NCBI GenBank assembly: GCA_036505615.1
Contig: DASXTB010000318.1
Location: 1 to 17,098, forward strand
Length of the DNA: 17,098 nt
Direction: 5' to 3'
Source: DASXTB01 sp036505615
Lineage (GTDB): Bacteria; Acidobacteriota; UBA6911; JACQSX01
The notes beneath the pieces were generated by a model. The model worked only from the letters and a program-made list of their open reading frames with translations. It was not told the origin of the DNA and did not search any database. Positions 7,999 to 14,364 of this stretch are shown here, in pieces; within the stretch, counting starts at the first letter, position 1; each line of letters begins with the position of its first letter. The translations under genes and the position numbers were made by a program.

Positions 7999-8736
7999 AT
8001 GACTGACAGGCTGTCATGGAAGAAGGCTCTTCGCTATGGCGAGCGCTTTCTTTTCATAGTCGGAGTCGCAGCGCTTGGCATTTACGCCGCGGCACTTGCG
8101 TACTCTGCCCTGTCGGCGGCGCACGACAATTGGATCTTCGATCAAAGCCTGAAAAACAGTACTTACCCAGTCGTCTCTCCCGGGGGGAAGGCCGGGTCCC
8201 CGAAACTCGGGCTCCAACCCCGGGGAGCGGTGGCACGATCGAAGAAACCCGCCGGCTCGGCTTCTTTGAGCAGCGGTTCAACGGTGGCGCGCATTCAAAT
8301 CCCGTCCATCGGTCTTTCCGAAATGGTTCTGGAGGGAACGAGCGAGTGGATCCTGCAGCGTGGAGCCGGCCACATCGCGGGGACGGATTACCCGGGCGGC
8401 GAGGGAAACATCGGCATTGCCGGTCACCGCGACCGTTCGTTCCGGAAACTCAAGAACATCTCCAAGCATGACAAGATCGTCTTGCAGACGCTTCATGGAA
8501 CCTACATATATCGCGTAAGCGGCATCAGCATCGTCGATCCGACCGATGTGAAAGTACTCAGCCGGACTCCACAGCCGACTTTGACTCTGGTAACGTGCTA
8601 CCCGTTTTACTTTATCGGCAACGCGCCGAAACGATACATCGTCAGAGCGGGGCTAGTTTCTCCCCGTCTGGGGTACCGCGCTCATGGCAGAGAGATGGCC
8701 GCGAATGGACGCCGAGATATAGGGACAGACCCCTAA
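7999..8736 (+). CDS. Membrane-anchored class D-like sortase
   Basis: A 245-residue cysteine transpeptidase expected to face outward from the inner membrane. One membrane helix at about 17-39 (FLFIVGVAALGIYAAALAYS) is followed by a linker with P, G and K, then the sortase barrel starting at RIQIPSIGL. The catalytic triad is visible: H143 in AGHRD, C200 in TLVTCYPF and R216 in KRYIVRAG. TLVTC and GHRDRSFRKL are typical of class D enzymes, which also occur in Gram-negatives. The ATG at 7999 has AGGA about 8 bp upstream; the ATG at 7990 is too close to it. The last 20 residues after VRAGLVSP lie in repeat sequence (8711-8730) and are probably not part of the fold. No LPxTG-like substrate is encoded in the window. 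Confidence 0.9.
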   Translation: MTDRLSWKKALRYGERFLFIVGVAALGIYAAALAYSALSAAHDNWIFDQSLKNSTYPVVSPGGKAGSPKLGLQPRGAVARSKKPAGSASLSSGSTVARIQIPSIGLSEMVLEGTSEWILQRGAGHIAGTDYPGGEGNIGIAGHRDRSFRKLKNISKHDKIVLQTLHGTYIYRVSGISIVDPTDVKVLSRTPQPTLTLVTCYPFYFIGNAPKRYIVRAGLVSPRLGYRAHGREMAANGRRDIGTDP

Positions 8737-8770
8737 TTGCCGCAGATATGGCTGAGATATGGGGACAGAC
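8711..8770. repeat. 20-bp direct repeat at the end of the sortase gene
   Basis: The 20-bp segment at 8711-8730 (GAGATATAGGGACAGAC core) recurs at 8751-8770 with 18 of 20 bases identical, spaced 40 bp start to start. The first copy encodes the final residues of the sortase and the second follows its stop. The GGGACAGAC motif resembles short dispersed repeats found in many genomes; origin not determined. Confidence 0.7.
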
Positions 8771-8833
8771 GCCATCGGGTGAGGAGGAAAAACAATCGAT
8801 TGGCGCTGACTGGGATCTATCGCAAAATCGTAC

Positions 8834-8948
8834 AAACCACGGGGAACACTGGGAACACGGGGACCACAAGGGCTTTCGAAATTGGCAGTAAATGGCATTG
8901 ATTAAGGAATCATTAAATCCCCCGTGTTCCCAGTGTCCCCCGTGGTTT
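8834..8948. repeat. MITE-like element, copy 1 (115 bp, terminal inverted repeats)
   Basis: Terminal inverted repeats of about 29 bp (8834-8862 and 8919-8948) begin AAACCACGGGG and differ at only a base or two. The interior includes CAAGGGCTTTCGAAATTGGC and GGAATCATTAAAT. The reverse complement of the whole element recurs at 14150-14264, also 115 bp, with highest divergence in the middle. Imperfect symmetry extends further outward (CAAAAT at 8823-8828 and ATTTTG at 8953-8958). No target duplication is obvious and there is no transposase. The element fills most of the gap between sortase and the small membrane gene; nothing coding is credible at 8737-8982. Confidence 0.85.
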
Positions 8949-8982
8949 CACAATTTTGAGCCAGCGTCCCATCTCTCCTCGA

Positions 8983-9336
8983 TTAGCCTCTGGAGGACAC
9001 AGTGACAAGGGAGTCTTTCTCAATTTTTTCCAGAGCTTGCAGTTGTTGCTTCCACTTTCCCGGCGAATGCTTCAAACAGGAACTGCGGTAAGGGTAAGGA
9101 GGACAGGTGCAAATCGGTTTTTCCGCTAGCCTCTCGGTGGCGTCCTGCCAGTTGGGAATGTAGTATTCTTCAATCGCTCGCTCGGAGTCTATCCGTTTCC
9201 CAATCTCTTGATCTAGTCGCTTCTCCAGTTCGGATATTCTTCTGCGAGACTTGCCGCCGGATCGTCTCCATGCCAAGACGACCAAGAGATCGACTCCACT
9301 TAGCAGAAGCAAAAGCGTGAAATTGAGTAATTGCAT
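8983..9336 (-). CDS. Small membrane protein with coiled-coil, unknown function
   Basis: A 117-residue protein I cannot assign to a family. An N-terminal hydrophobic segment (about 3-23, LLNFTLLLLLSGVDLLVVLAW) is followed by basic residues RRSGGKSRRR, then a charged heptad-like stretch at about 33-60 suited to a coiled coil, then a cysteine and proline region ICTCPPYPYRSSC (C75, C77, C86) and a short second helix. The basic residues after the membrane helix place the body in the cytoplasm by the positive-inside rule. No strong ribosome site precedes the ATG, but the composition is protein-like and no overlapping gene competes. It lies downstream of DUF1501 on the same strand after a 156-bp gap. 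Confidence 0.55.
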   Translation of the reverse strand: MQLLNFTLLLLLSGVDLLVVLAWRRSGGKSRRRISELEKRLDQEIGKRIDSERAIEEYYIPNWQDATERLAEKPICTCPPYPYRSSCLKHSPGKWKQQLQALEKIEKDSLVTVSSRG

Positions 9337-9420
9337 CGCGTGACTTCGTGGTCTCCGGTTTTTTCAGAAAATCAGCACGCAAATGGGGTAAAGATCCTAC
9401 TACAGCAAGACTATCAGTCT

Positions 9421-9436
9421 GTGTGAGATCTCACAC
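9421..9436. promoter_or_regulatory. 16-bp perfect palindrome, candidate operator
   Basis: GTGTGAGATCTCACAC is a perfect dyad in the 156-bp gap between the DUF1501 gene and the small membrane-protein gene (both minus strand). TGTGA-N4-TCACA resembles the half-sites of CRP-type regulators but with a 4-bp rather than a 6-bp centre. It lies about 85 bp upstream of the small gene's start, a plausible operator position. No regulator is assigned. Confidence 0.45.
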
Positions 9437-9492
9437 TTTAAGGCGTAACGGCCGGAAATTTGCGCAAAAATCCTCTTCTATCGCCGATGCAA

Positions 9493-10953
9493 CTACCCAA
9501 AAAGGGTTTCCAGCGGGTTTCCTTTTACTAAGGGACGCGGCTGGTTCAAGTCATTGAGGATTTCCATTGCCGGATCGATTCCCAGCGCATAGTAAACGGT
9601 TGCCAGCAAGTCGGTCGGGTGCACCGCGTCTGCTACGGGGGCCGATCCGTGCTGGTCCGATTTTCCATAAACGAAACCGCGTCTGATACCGGCGCCGGCG
9701 ATCAGCGCCGTGTAACAATAGGGCCAGTGGTCCCGGCCATCGGGAGCATTTGTGTTTCCTGAGGTGCTCACTCCCAAGCGGGGGGAGCGCCCGAATTCGC
9801 CGACGGCAACCACCAGCGTGCTTTCCAGCAGCCCTCGCGCGTCCATGTCTTCCAGCAACACGGCAAGAGTCCTGTCAAGCACCGGGCAGTGGAGATTTTT
9901 CAGGGGCCCAAAGTTGGCGGCATGCGTATCAAACGCGGTCGTCTCGGGATCGCCGTTGGCCACAGAAGGCCAGTTAAGCTGCACCAATCGGGTTCCGGCC
10001 TCGACCAGGCGACGCGCCAGCAACGCGCCCTGGCCGAAGGTGGTGCGGCCATACTTATCACGCATCTCGATTGGTTCGCGCTCCAAATCGAAGGCTTGTC
10101 GAGCCTTGCCGGACAAAACCAGATCAAAGGCTTTTTCGTAGTATTCGTCAACCGCCGTAGCGCTGACGGCTGCCTCCAGATCCTTCATGGAATCGTTGAT
10201 TCCTTTGCGTAACTGGAAGCGATTTTTAAGCCGGTCCTGACCGACATCGGAACGGAGCGCCAGATCCTCGATGTTGATCGGCTTGTTGGGATCCTGATAA
10301 AGACGGTAGGGATCGTAAGCTCTGCCAAGAAATCCTGCCGCTCCCCCCTTGCCGACAACATTACTCTCCTGCAACGGTCGGGGAAGTTCCACAAAGGGAA
10401 GCATAGAGTCCGTTGGAGGCTTCAGTTTTGCAATCCAGGAACCGCATGTGGGAAAGTCGCGCGGAGAAGGAGGCTCCAGTTGACCTGATGGCGAAACCTT
10501 GTCTGGCGGATAACCCGTGAGCATCTGATACATCGCCGCAGTGTGATTGAAGAGGCCTTCCGGCGTGTAGCTCATCGAGCGGATCAGCGTGCATTTGTTG
10601 AGTTGCTCGGCCAGCAGCGGCATGGTCTCGCTAAGCAGAACTCCGGGAACTTTCGTTTTGATGGCTTTGAATTCACCCCGGATGTTGGAGGGTGCGTCCG
10701 GTTTTGGATCCCAGATATCCAGATGGCTGGGCCCTCCTTGGAGAAAGAGCAAGATGACGGACTTGGCCTGCCCAAAACCTTTTCCTTTCAATTCCGGCGC
10801 CAAACCCAATTTTGCTCTAGCGGCTGCGCGCGCTCTCGATTCAAAAAGACCGGGAAGGCTGAGACCGAACATAGCCGCCCCGCCCACTCGGAGAAATTCC
10901 CGCCGCGTCCATCCATGACACAATCTTCTGATTCTTTGAGGAATGACTAGCAT
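9493..10953 (-). CDS. DUF1501 family secreted protein (Tat signal)
   Basis: A 486-residue exported protein. The N-terminus has a twin-arginine signal, TRREFLRVGG with R17-R18, a hydrophobic stretch MFGLSLPGLF and an alanine-rich cleavage region. The DUF1501 body, related to the alkaline phosphatase/sulfatase fold, shows FLQGGPSHLDIWDPKPDAP, MPLLAEQLNKCTLIRSM, HTAAMYQMLTG, VAVGEFGRSPRLG, GRDHWPYCYTALIAGAG and the end HPTDLLATVYYALGIDP. ATG 10953 is chosen because AAGGA lies 9 bp upstream; a GTG at 10971 would add six residues. Members travel with DUF1549/DUF1553 proteins, as here, and their substrate is unknown. Tat export suggests folding, perhaps with metal, before secretion. Confidence 0.93.
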   Translation of the reverse strand: MLVIPQRIRRLCHGWTRREFLRVGGAAMFGLSLPGLFESRARAAARAKLGLAPELKGKGFGQAKSVILLFLQGGPSHLDIWDPKPDAPSNIRGEFKAIKTKVPGVLLSETMPLLAEQLNKCTLIRSMSYTPEGLFNHTAAMYQMLTGYPPDKVSPSGQLEPPSPRDFPTCGSWIAKLKPPTDSMLPFVELPRPLQESNVVGKGGAAGFLGRAYDPYRLYQDPNKPINIEDLALRSDVGQDRLKNRFQLRKGINDSMKDLEAAVSATAVDEYYEKAFDLVLSGKARQAFDLEREPIEMRDKYGRTTFGQGALLARRLVEAGTRLVQLNWPSVANGDPETTAFDTHAANFGPLKNLHCPVLDRTLAVLLEDMDARGLLESTLVVAVGEFGRSPRLGVSTSGNTNAPDGRDHWPYCYTALIAGAGIRRGFVYGKSDQHGSAPVADAVHPTDLLATVYYALGIDPAMEILNDLNQPRPLVKGNPLETLFG

Positions 10954-11021
10954 GGATCTATTTCCTTTCACCGCCTTTGCGATTCTGTAGCAACGATATT
11001 CCCGCTAACTACACTGTACGT

Positions 11022-11432
11022 CTATTGGTCCGTTACGATTCTACCGTACACTTCTCGAGATTTTACCGGCAACAAGTCGGCAACCTTCTTTAGGTCACTG
11101 GCCGCAATTACAATCCGGTTGTTGTTGCTGACGTAAGTAAAATTGACGTTCACGCCTGAATCGGCAATGCGGCGGAAGATGTCAGCCGCCACTCCGGTGC
11201 GGTCCTGCGCGTCGATCACGAGGACGGGTCGCTCGTCGGCGTGAAATCCGGCTGCCTCGAGCGCTTGACGCATTGCTGCCGCGTCCTTAGCCAGCAGATG
11301 GAGAATCCCATCGATCTCCGCGAAGCCGTCAATGTTTATGTCCGCCTTGGCCACTGCCTCGATTGCTTTGGCGAGCATTCCTGGGCGATCTTCCTGAAGA
11401 TTCACCGTCAGATCCCTAGCTAAGCGTTGCAT
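11022..11432 (-). CDS. Tandem ACT-domain protein
   Basis: A 136-residue cytosolic protein made of two ACT-like domains: about 5-65 (LTVNLQEDRPGMLAKAIEAVAKADINIDGF) and about 68-130 (VLVIDAQDRTGVAADIFRRIADSGVNVNFTYVSNNNRIVIAA). ACT domains usually bind amino acids and act as regulatory modules; no catalytic or DNA-binding domain is attached, so the role is unknown. GGAGG lies 9 bp before the ATG, one of the best ribosome sites in the window. It sits between the DUF1549/DUF1553 and DUF1501 genes on the same strand, 68 bp before DUF1501, splitting a pair that is normally adjacent. Confidence 0.85.
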   Translation of the reverse strand: MQRLARDLTVNLQEDRPGMLAKAIEAVAKADINIDGFAEIDGILHLLAKDAAAMRQALEAAGFHADERPVLVIDAQDRTGVAADIFRRIADSGVNVNFTYVSNNNRIVIAASDLKKVADLLPVKSREVYGRIVTDQ

Positions 11433-11479
11433 TTTAAGCTGCCTCCAACAGCTTTCGAATGACGAATTTTGAACTTTTC

Positions 11480-11591
11480 AGGATAGACGCGAATGAATGC
11501 GAATGTTTTTGCGAATTTTTCAGCTCTTCTCACTTTGTTTGATAATCAAAAAACATTTGCGTTCATTCGCGTGCATGTGCGGCTATATCCT
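11480..11591. repeat. TIR-bounded MITE-like repeat between DUF1549/1553 and ACT genes
   Basis: Arms of 24 bp at 11487-11510 (ACGCGAATGAATGCGAATG followed by T-run) and 11549-11572 are reverse complements with two mismatches; an outer AGGATA (11480-11485) pairs with TATCCT (11586-11591). The centre is A/T-rich. It occupies most of the 175-bp spacer at 11433-11607 and could act as a bidirectional terminator or RNA-processing site, the stem being followed by T-runs. Unrelated in sequence to the element at 8834 and 14136. Confidence 0.75.
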
Positions 11592-11607
11592 GGATAATCG
11601 AAATTCC

Positions 11608-14304
11608 TTACCGATTAAACAAAAACGCCGGACTATTTAATAGCGCCCAAAGCAGGTCCTGCGCTCGTTCGACGTGATTGCCTTCGCCTCCAAGATATTC
11701 AAGTGATCGTCTCATCTCGCCGGCATCCGGACGCCGGCCAAACGCCGCCAGATACAAATCCTGCACGATTTTGCGATCGTCCGCGCCCGACAGAACTAAT
11801 CCAGCAACTCGCCCGTTCGGATCCGCAATCGCATCAGCCAGCGTGCCTCCGTTGACCAAATGCAGCGCCTGCCCCAGGCTGATGTCGCCGCGCCGTTCAC
11901 ACTCGCATGAGGATTCGCGGGCCGGACGACCGAATAAGTCCAAGAACCCTCCCATGCCAACGTGCGGATCAGGAAGCTGCTCAGCGCGGAAATCGTCAGG
12001 GATGCCCTCAAACTTCATCTTGCTTCTCGTCGCCACCGCCACAGCATCCAGCAACTGCTCCGCCGCAAGGCGGCGTGGCCGCTGATGCGAGAAATTGCTC
12101 TCGTCATCGGCATTCCATTCGCTGGAGCGGTAGCTGGCCTGATAGGCGCGAGAACTGACAATCGTTCGCATCAACTGCTTCAGATCGAAGCGGGTCTGCT
12201 TCAATTCGTCCGACAGCTTACTGAGCAGCGCTGGATTGACGGAAGGATTGCTGGGCCGGAGGTCATCGACCGGCTCAATGATTCCCCGCCCGAAAAAATA
12301 GCTCCAGATGCGATTTGCGATCGCGGTGGCAAAGTAAGGGTTCTCCTTCGATGTGAGCCAAGCGGCGAATTGCTCGCGGCGTCCTTTTTCCTGGCTCGCA
12401 TGCGCGGGCGCAGCGAAGGGAAAATTTGCATGCACGACATAGCCGTACTTCGGATGCTTCACTTCGTAGTCCTGGCGCTTTTCGTAGACAACCTGCTCTC
12501 CGGCGTTGGCCCCTTCTTTGGTCGCAATTCCTCCAAAGAACGCCGTCATCTCGTAATAGTTCTTCTGGGTCCACGGTTCGAAAGGATGGTCATGACACTG
12601 AGCACACATCATGCGAACGCCCAGAAAGAGCTGCGAAGCCGTCTCCATTGCCACTTTCGGCTCGCGCGTTACGCGATAAAAGTTAGCTGGCGGATTGGTG
12701 TAAGTGCTCCCGCTGGCGACAATGATCTCGCGCACAAACTGATCATAGGGCTTGTTTTCCGCCATAGATTGACGGATCCAGTTTCGGAACGACCAGACTC
12801 CCTTTTCGCCGAGAAATCTCCGATTCAACTGCAGCAGATCGGCCCATTTGAGCGACCAGTGGTCGACGTATTCATTAGACGCGATAAGTCTTTCAATCAG
12901 CCTGTTCCTCTTGATCCCGCTTGGAGCGGGATCGTCAAGGAACGCACGGACATCTTCAGGCCGCGGGATCAGGCCGGTTAGATCCAGCGATACGCGCCGC
13001 ATGAATTCCGCGTCGCTGCACAGGCCTGAAGGGAGAATCTTGAGACGCTTCAGCTTCGCATCGATAAGCTTGTCGATGTAGTTGTATTGGGGAAGCTGCA
13101 CCCACTGAAATCCAGGCTTCTCGGTCAATACCGTCACGTTGATGGGCACAAACTGGCCTTGATACCGCACCAGAATGACCGCTTCCCCCTTGCGAAGCGA
13201 TTTCAACAGGCCCGAATCTGAAACCTCAGCAACTGTAGACGCGCTGCTGGTGAAGACCGACTCCAGCGTCACATCGCGCGTCGATCCGTCCGGGTAGTGG
13301 GCGATTACCAGCATCTGCTGCGCCAGTCCCGGCTTGCTCATCAGAATCTCTTTGGGGAGAACTTCCAGCTTTGAGACGACACCTGTGGTTTCATCATTCA
13401 ACTGCGCTCCCTGAGCTATCCACGCTGCGACGGTGCCGTAATAACGCGAGTTGACCGGAAAACGCAGGCCGCCACCGTGGGCCACCAGCGTGGTCGGTTT
13501 CAGCAGGATGAGCGACTGGCTCGGGTCAGCGCGATTGAATCTTCGCCCCCAAAGATCGTTAATCAACATGGCGTAATCGAAGCGCGCATCATAGCCACGA
13601 AGAGAAAGCTTGAACCCGCTTTTCCCTTTGGCCGCGCCATGACAGACACCGCTGTTGCAGCCGGCTTTACCCAGGATCGGCATGACATCTTTGACGAAGC
13701 CTACTGCCTGATTCTCAGCCAGGCCGCGCACGATGACGTTGAAACTGCTCGTCGCTCCACTGGCGGAAACGGTAACTAGGGCCGCGCCATTCCTGACCGG
13801 ATAAATGAAACCGGAGTCGTCGATCTTTACAACATCGCTGTCGGTCTTTAGGCGCGCCAGCGAGCTGACATCCCGAGATTCACCATCGGCCAGCGTTGCC
13901 GTGATCAGCACGCGCCTCACTTCACGCGAACTGGAAAGCACGATCTCCGCCGGTTGGATTTCGAGCGTAACCTTGCCCTTCGCTTGGGCTGTCGCAGGAC
14001 GTGCCGCCACGCGATCGCGATTTCGGGCAGCGGCATGAGTCTTCGCAGAGTGCTGCGCGCGCCGGGCGGCTGCGTTCTGAGCGGCTTCACTCGAGGCCAG
14101 CAAACAAAGCATTGTGATGGCGAAGAATGGAGCATGTCTCAGAATTAAGAACCACGGGGGACACTGGGAACATGGGGAATTTAATGATTCCTTTGTTAAT
14201 AAGAATTTGCCGCCAATTTCGAAAGCCCTTGTGGTCCTCGTGTTCCCAGTGTTCCCCGTGGTTTGGTAGCTTTGAGACGGCATCGATGCCCGACCGGTTT
14301 TCAT
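11608..14304 (-). CDS. Secreted DUF1549/DUF1553 protein with Big2 domains and cytochrome-like motifs
   Basis: An exported multidomain protein of 898 residues from this start. Order: a repeat-encoded leader (about 1-55), a signal-like hydrophobic stretch ending APFFAITMLCLLASSEA (about 58-74), a basic A-rich linker, an Ig-like Big2 domain (about 111-194), a PSCyt1-like part with GCNSGVCHG (C216, C221, H222), a second Big2-like part, DUF1549 (from YIDKLIDAKL) with a CAQCHDHPFEPW motif, and DUF1553 with ANRIWSYFFGRGI, the RESSCECERR motif and the usual end LLNSPAFLFNR. The family belongs with DUF1501 proteins; function unknown, possibly redox or polymer-related. The start is doubtful: ATG 14304 has GAGG upstream but reads through a MITE copy; ATG 14112 lies within the signal; GTG 14334 is also open. 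Confidence 0.9.
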   Translation of the reverse strand: MKTGRASMPSQSYQTTGNTGNTRTTRAFEIGGKFLLTKESLNSPCSQCPPWFLILRHAPFFAITMLCLLASSEAAQNAAARRAQHSAKTHAAARNRDRVAARPATAQAKGKVTLEIQPAEIVLSSSREVRRVLITATLADGESRDVSSLARLKTDSDVVKIDDSGFIYPVRNGAALVTVSASGATSSFNVIVRGLAENQAVGFVKDVMPILGKAGCNSGVCHGAAKGKSGFKLSLRGYDARFDYAMLINDLWGRRFNRADPSQSLILLKPTTLVAHGGGLRFPVNSRYYGTVAAWIAQGAQLNDETTGVVSKLEVLPKEILMSKPGLAQQMLVIAHYPDGSTRDVTLESVFTSSASTVAEVSDSGLLKSLRKGEAVILVRYQGQFVPINVTVLTEKPGFQWVQLPQYNYIDKLIDAKLKRLKILPSGLCSDAEFMRRVSLDLTGLIPRPEDVRAFLDDPAPSGIKRNRLIERLIASNEYVDHWSLKWADLLQLNRRFLGEKGVWSFRNWIRQSMAENKPYDQFVREIIVASGSTYTNPPANFYRVTREPKVAMETASQLFLGVRMMCAQCHDHPFEPWTQKNYYEMTAFFGGIATKEGANAGEQVVYEKRQDYEVKHPKYGYVVHANFPFAAPAHASQEKGRREQFAAWLTSKENPYFATAIANRIWSYFFGRGIIEPVDDLRPSNPSVNPALLSKLSDELKQTRFDLKQLMRTIVSSRAYQASYRSSEWNADDESNFSHQRPRRLAAEQLLDAVAVATRSKMKFEGIPDDFRAEQLPDPHVGMGGFLDLFGRPARESSCECERRGDISLGQALHLVNGGTLADAIADPNGRVAGLVLSGADDRKIVQDLYLAAFGRRPDAGEMRRSLEYLGGEGNHVERAQDLLWALLNSPAFLFNR
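12913..12933. repeat. REP-like hairpin inside the DUF1549 coding sequence
   Basis: GATCCCGCT (12913-12921) and AGCGGGATC (12925-12933) form a perfect 9-bp stem with a TGG loop. On the minus strand it is read in frame as DPAPSGI within the short loop after the DUF1549 start (VRAFLDDP...KRNRLIERL). It looks like a small intergenic-type repeat tolerated within a gene, although chance cannot be ruled out. Confidence 0.5.
14136..14278. repeat. MITE-like element, copy 2, inverted relative to copy 1
   Basis: The 115-bp core 14150-14264 is the near-exact reverse complement of 8834-8948, with matching terminal repeats (ACCACGG...GGGAACA) and a shared interior (GCCAATTTCGAAAGCCCTTG); the middle 20 bp differ. 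Here the inverted repeats extend further, to GTCTCA at 14136-14141 and TGAGAC at 14273-14278, giving 143 bp. It lies between the preferred start of the DUF1549/DUF1553 gene and its signal peptide and is free of stop codons in that frame. Confidence 0.85.
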
Positions 14305-14364
14305 GCTTCCTCTTTTATTACGGCAATCTCGCACGTTTAGCGCCTAGCCCTTCACGAAAACCGC

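Noticed and set aside
11962..12981. 339-codon plus-strand open frame opposite the DUF1549/DUF1553 gene
   Set aside because: Antisense of a clearly recognised protein; arises from high GC at codon position effects.
8834..14264. Composite transposon or genomic island
   Set aside because: Although inverted MITE copies bracket the segment, there is no transposase, integrase, tRNA or target duplication, so only the repeats are claimed.
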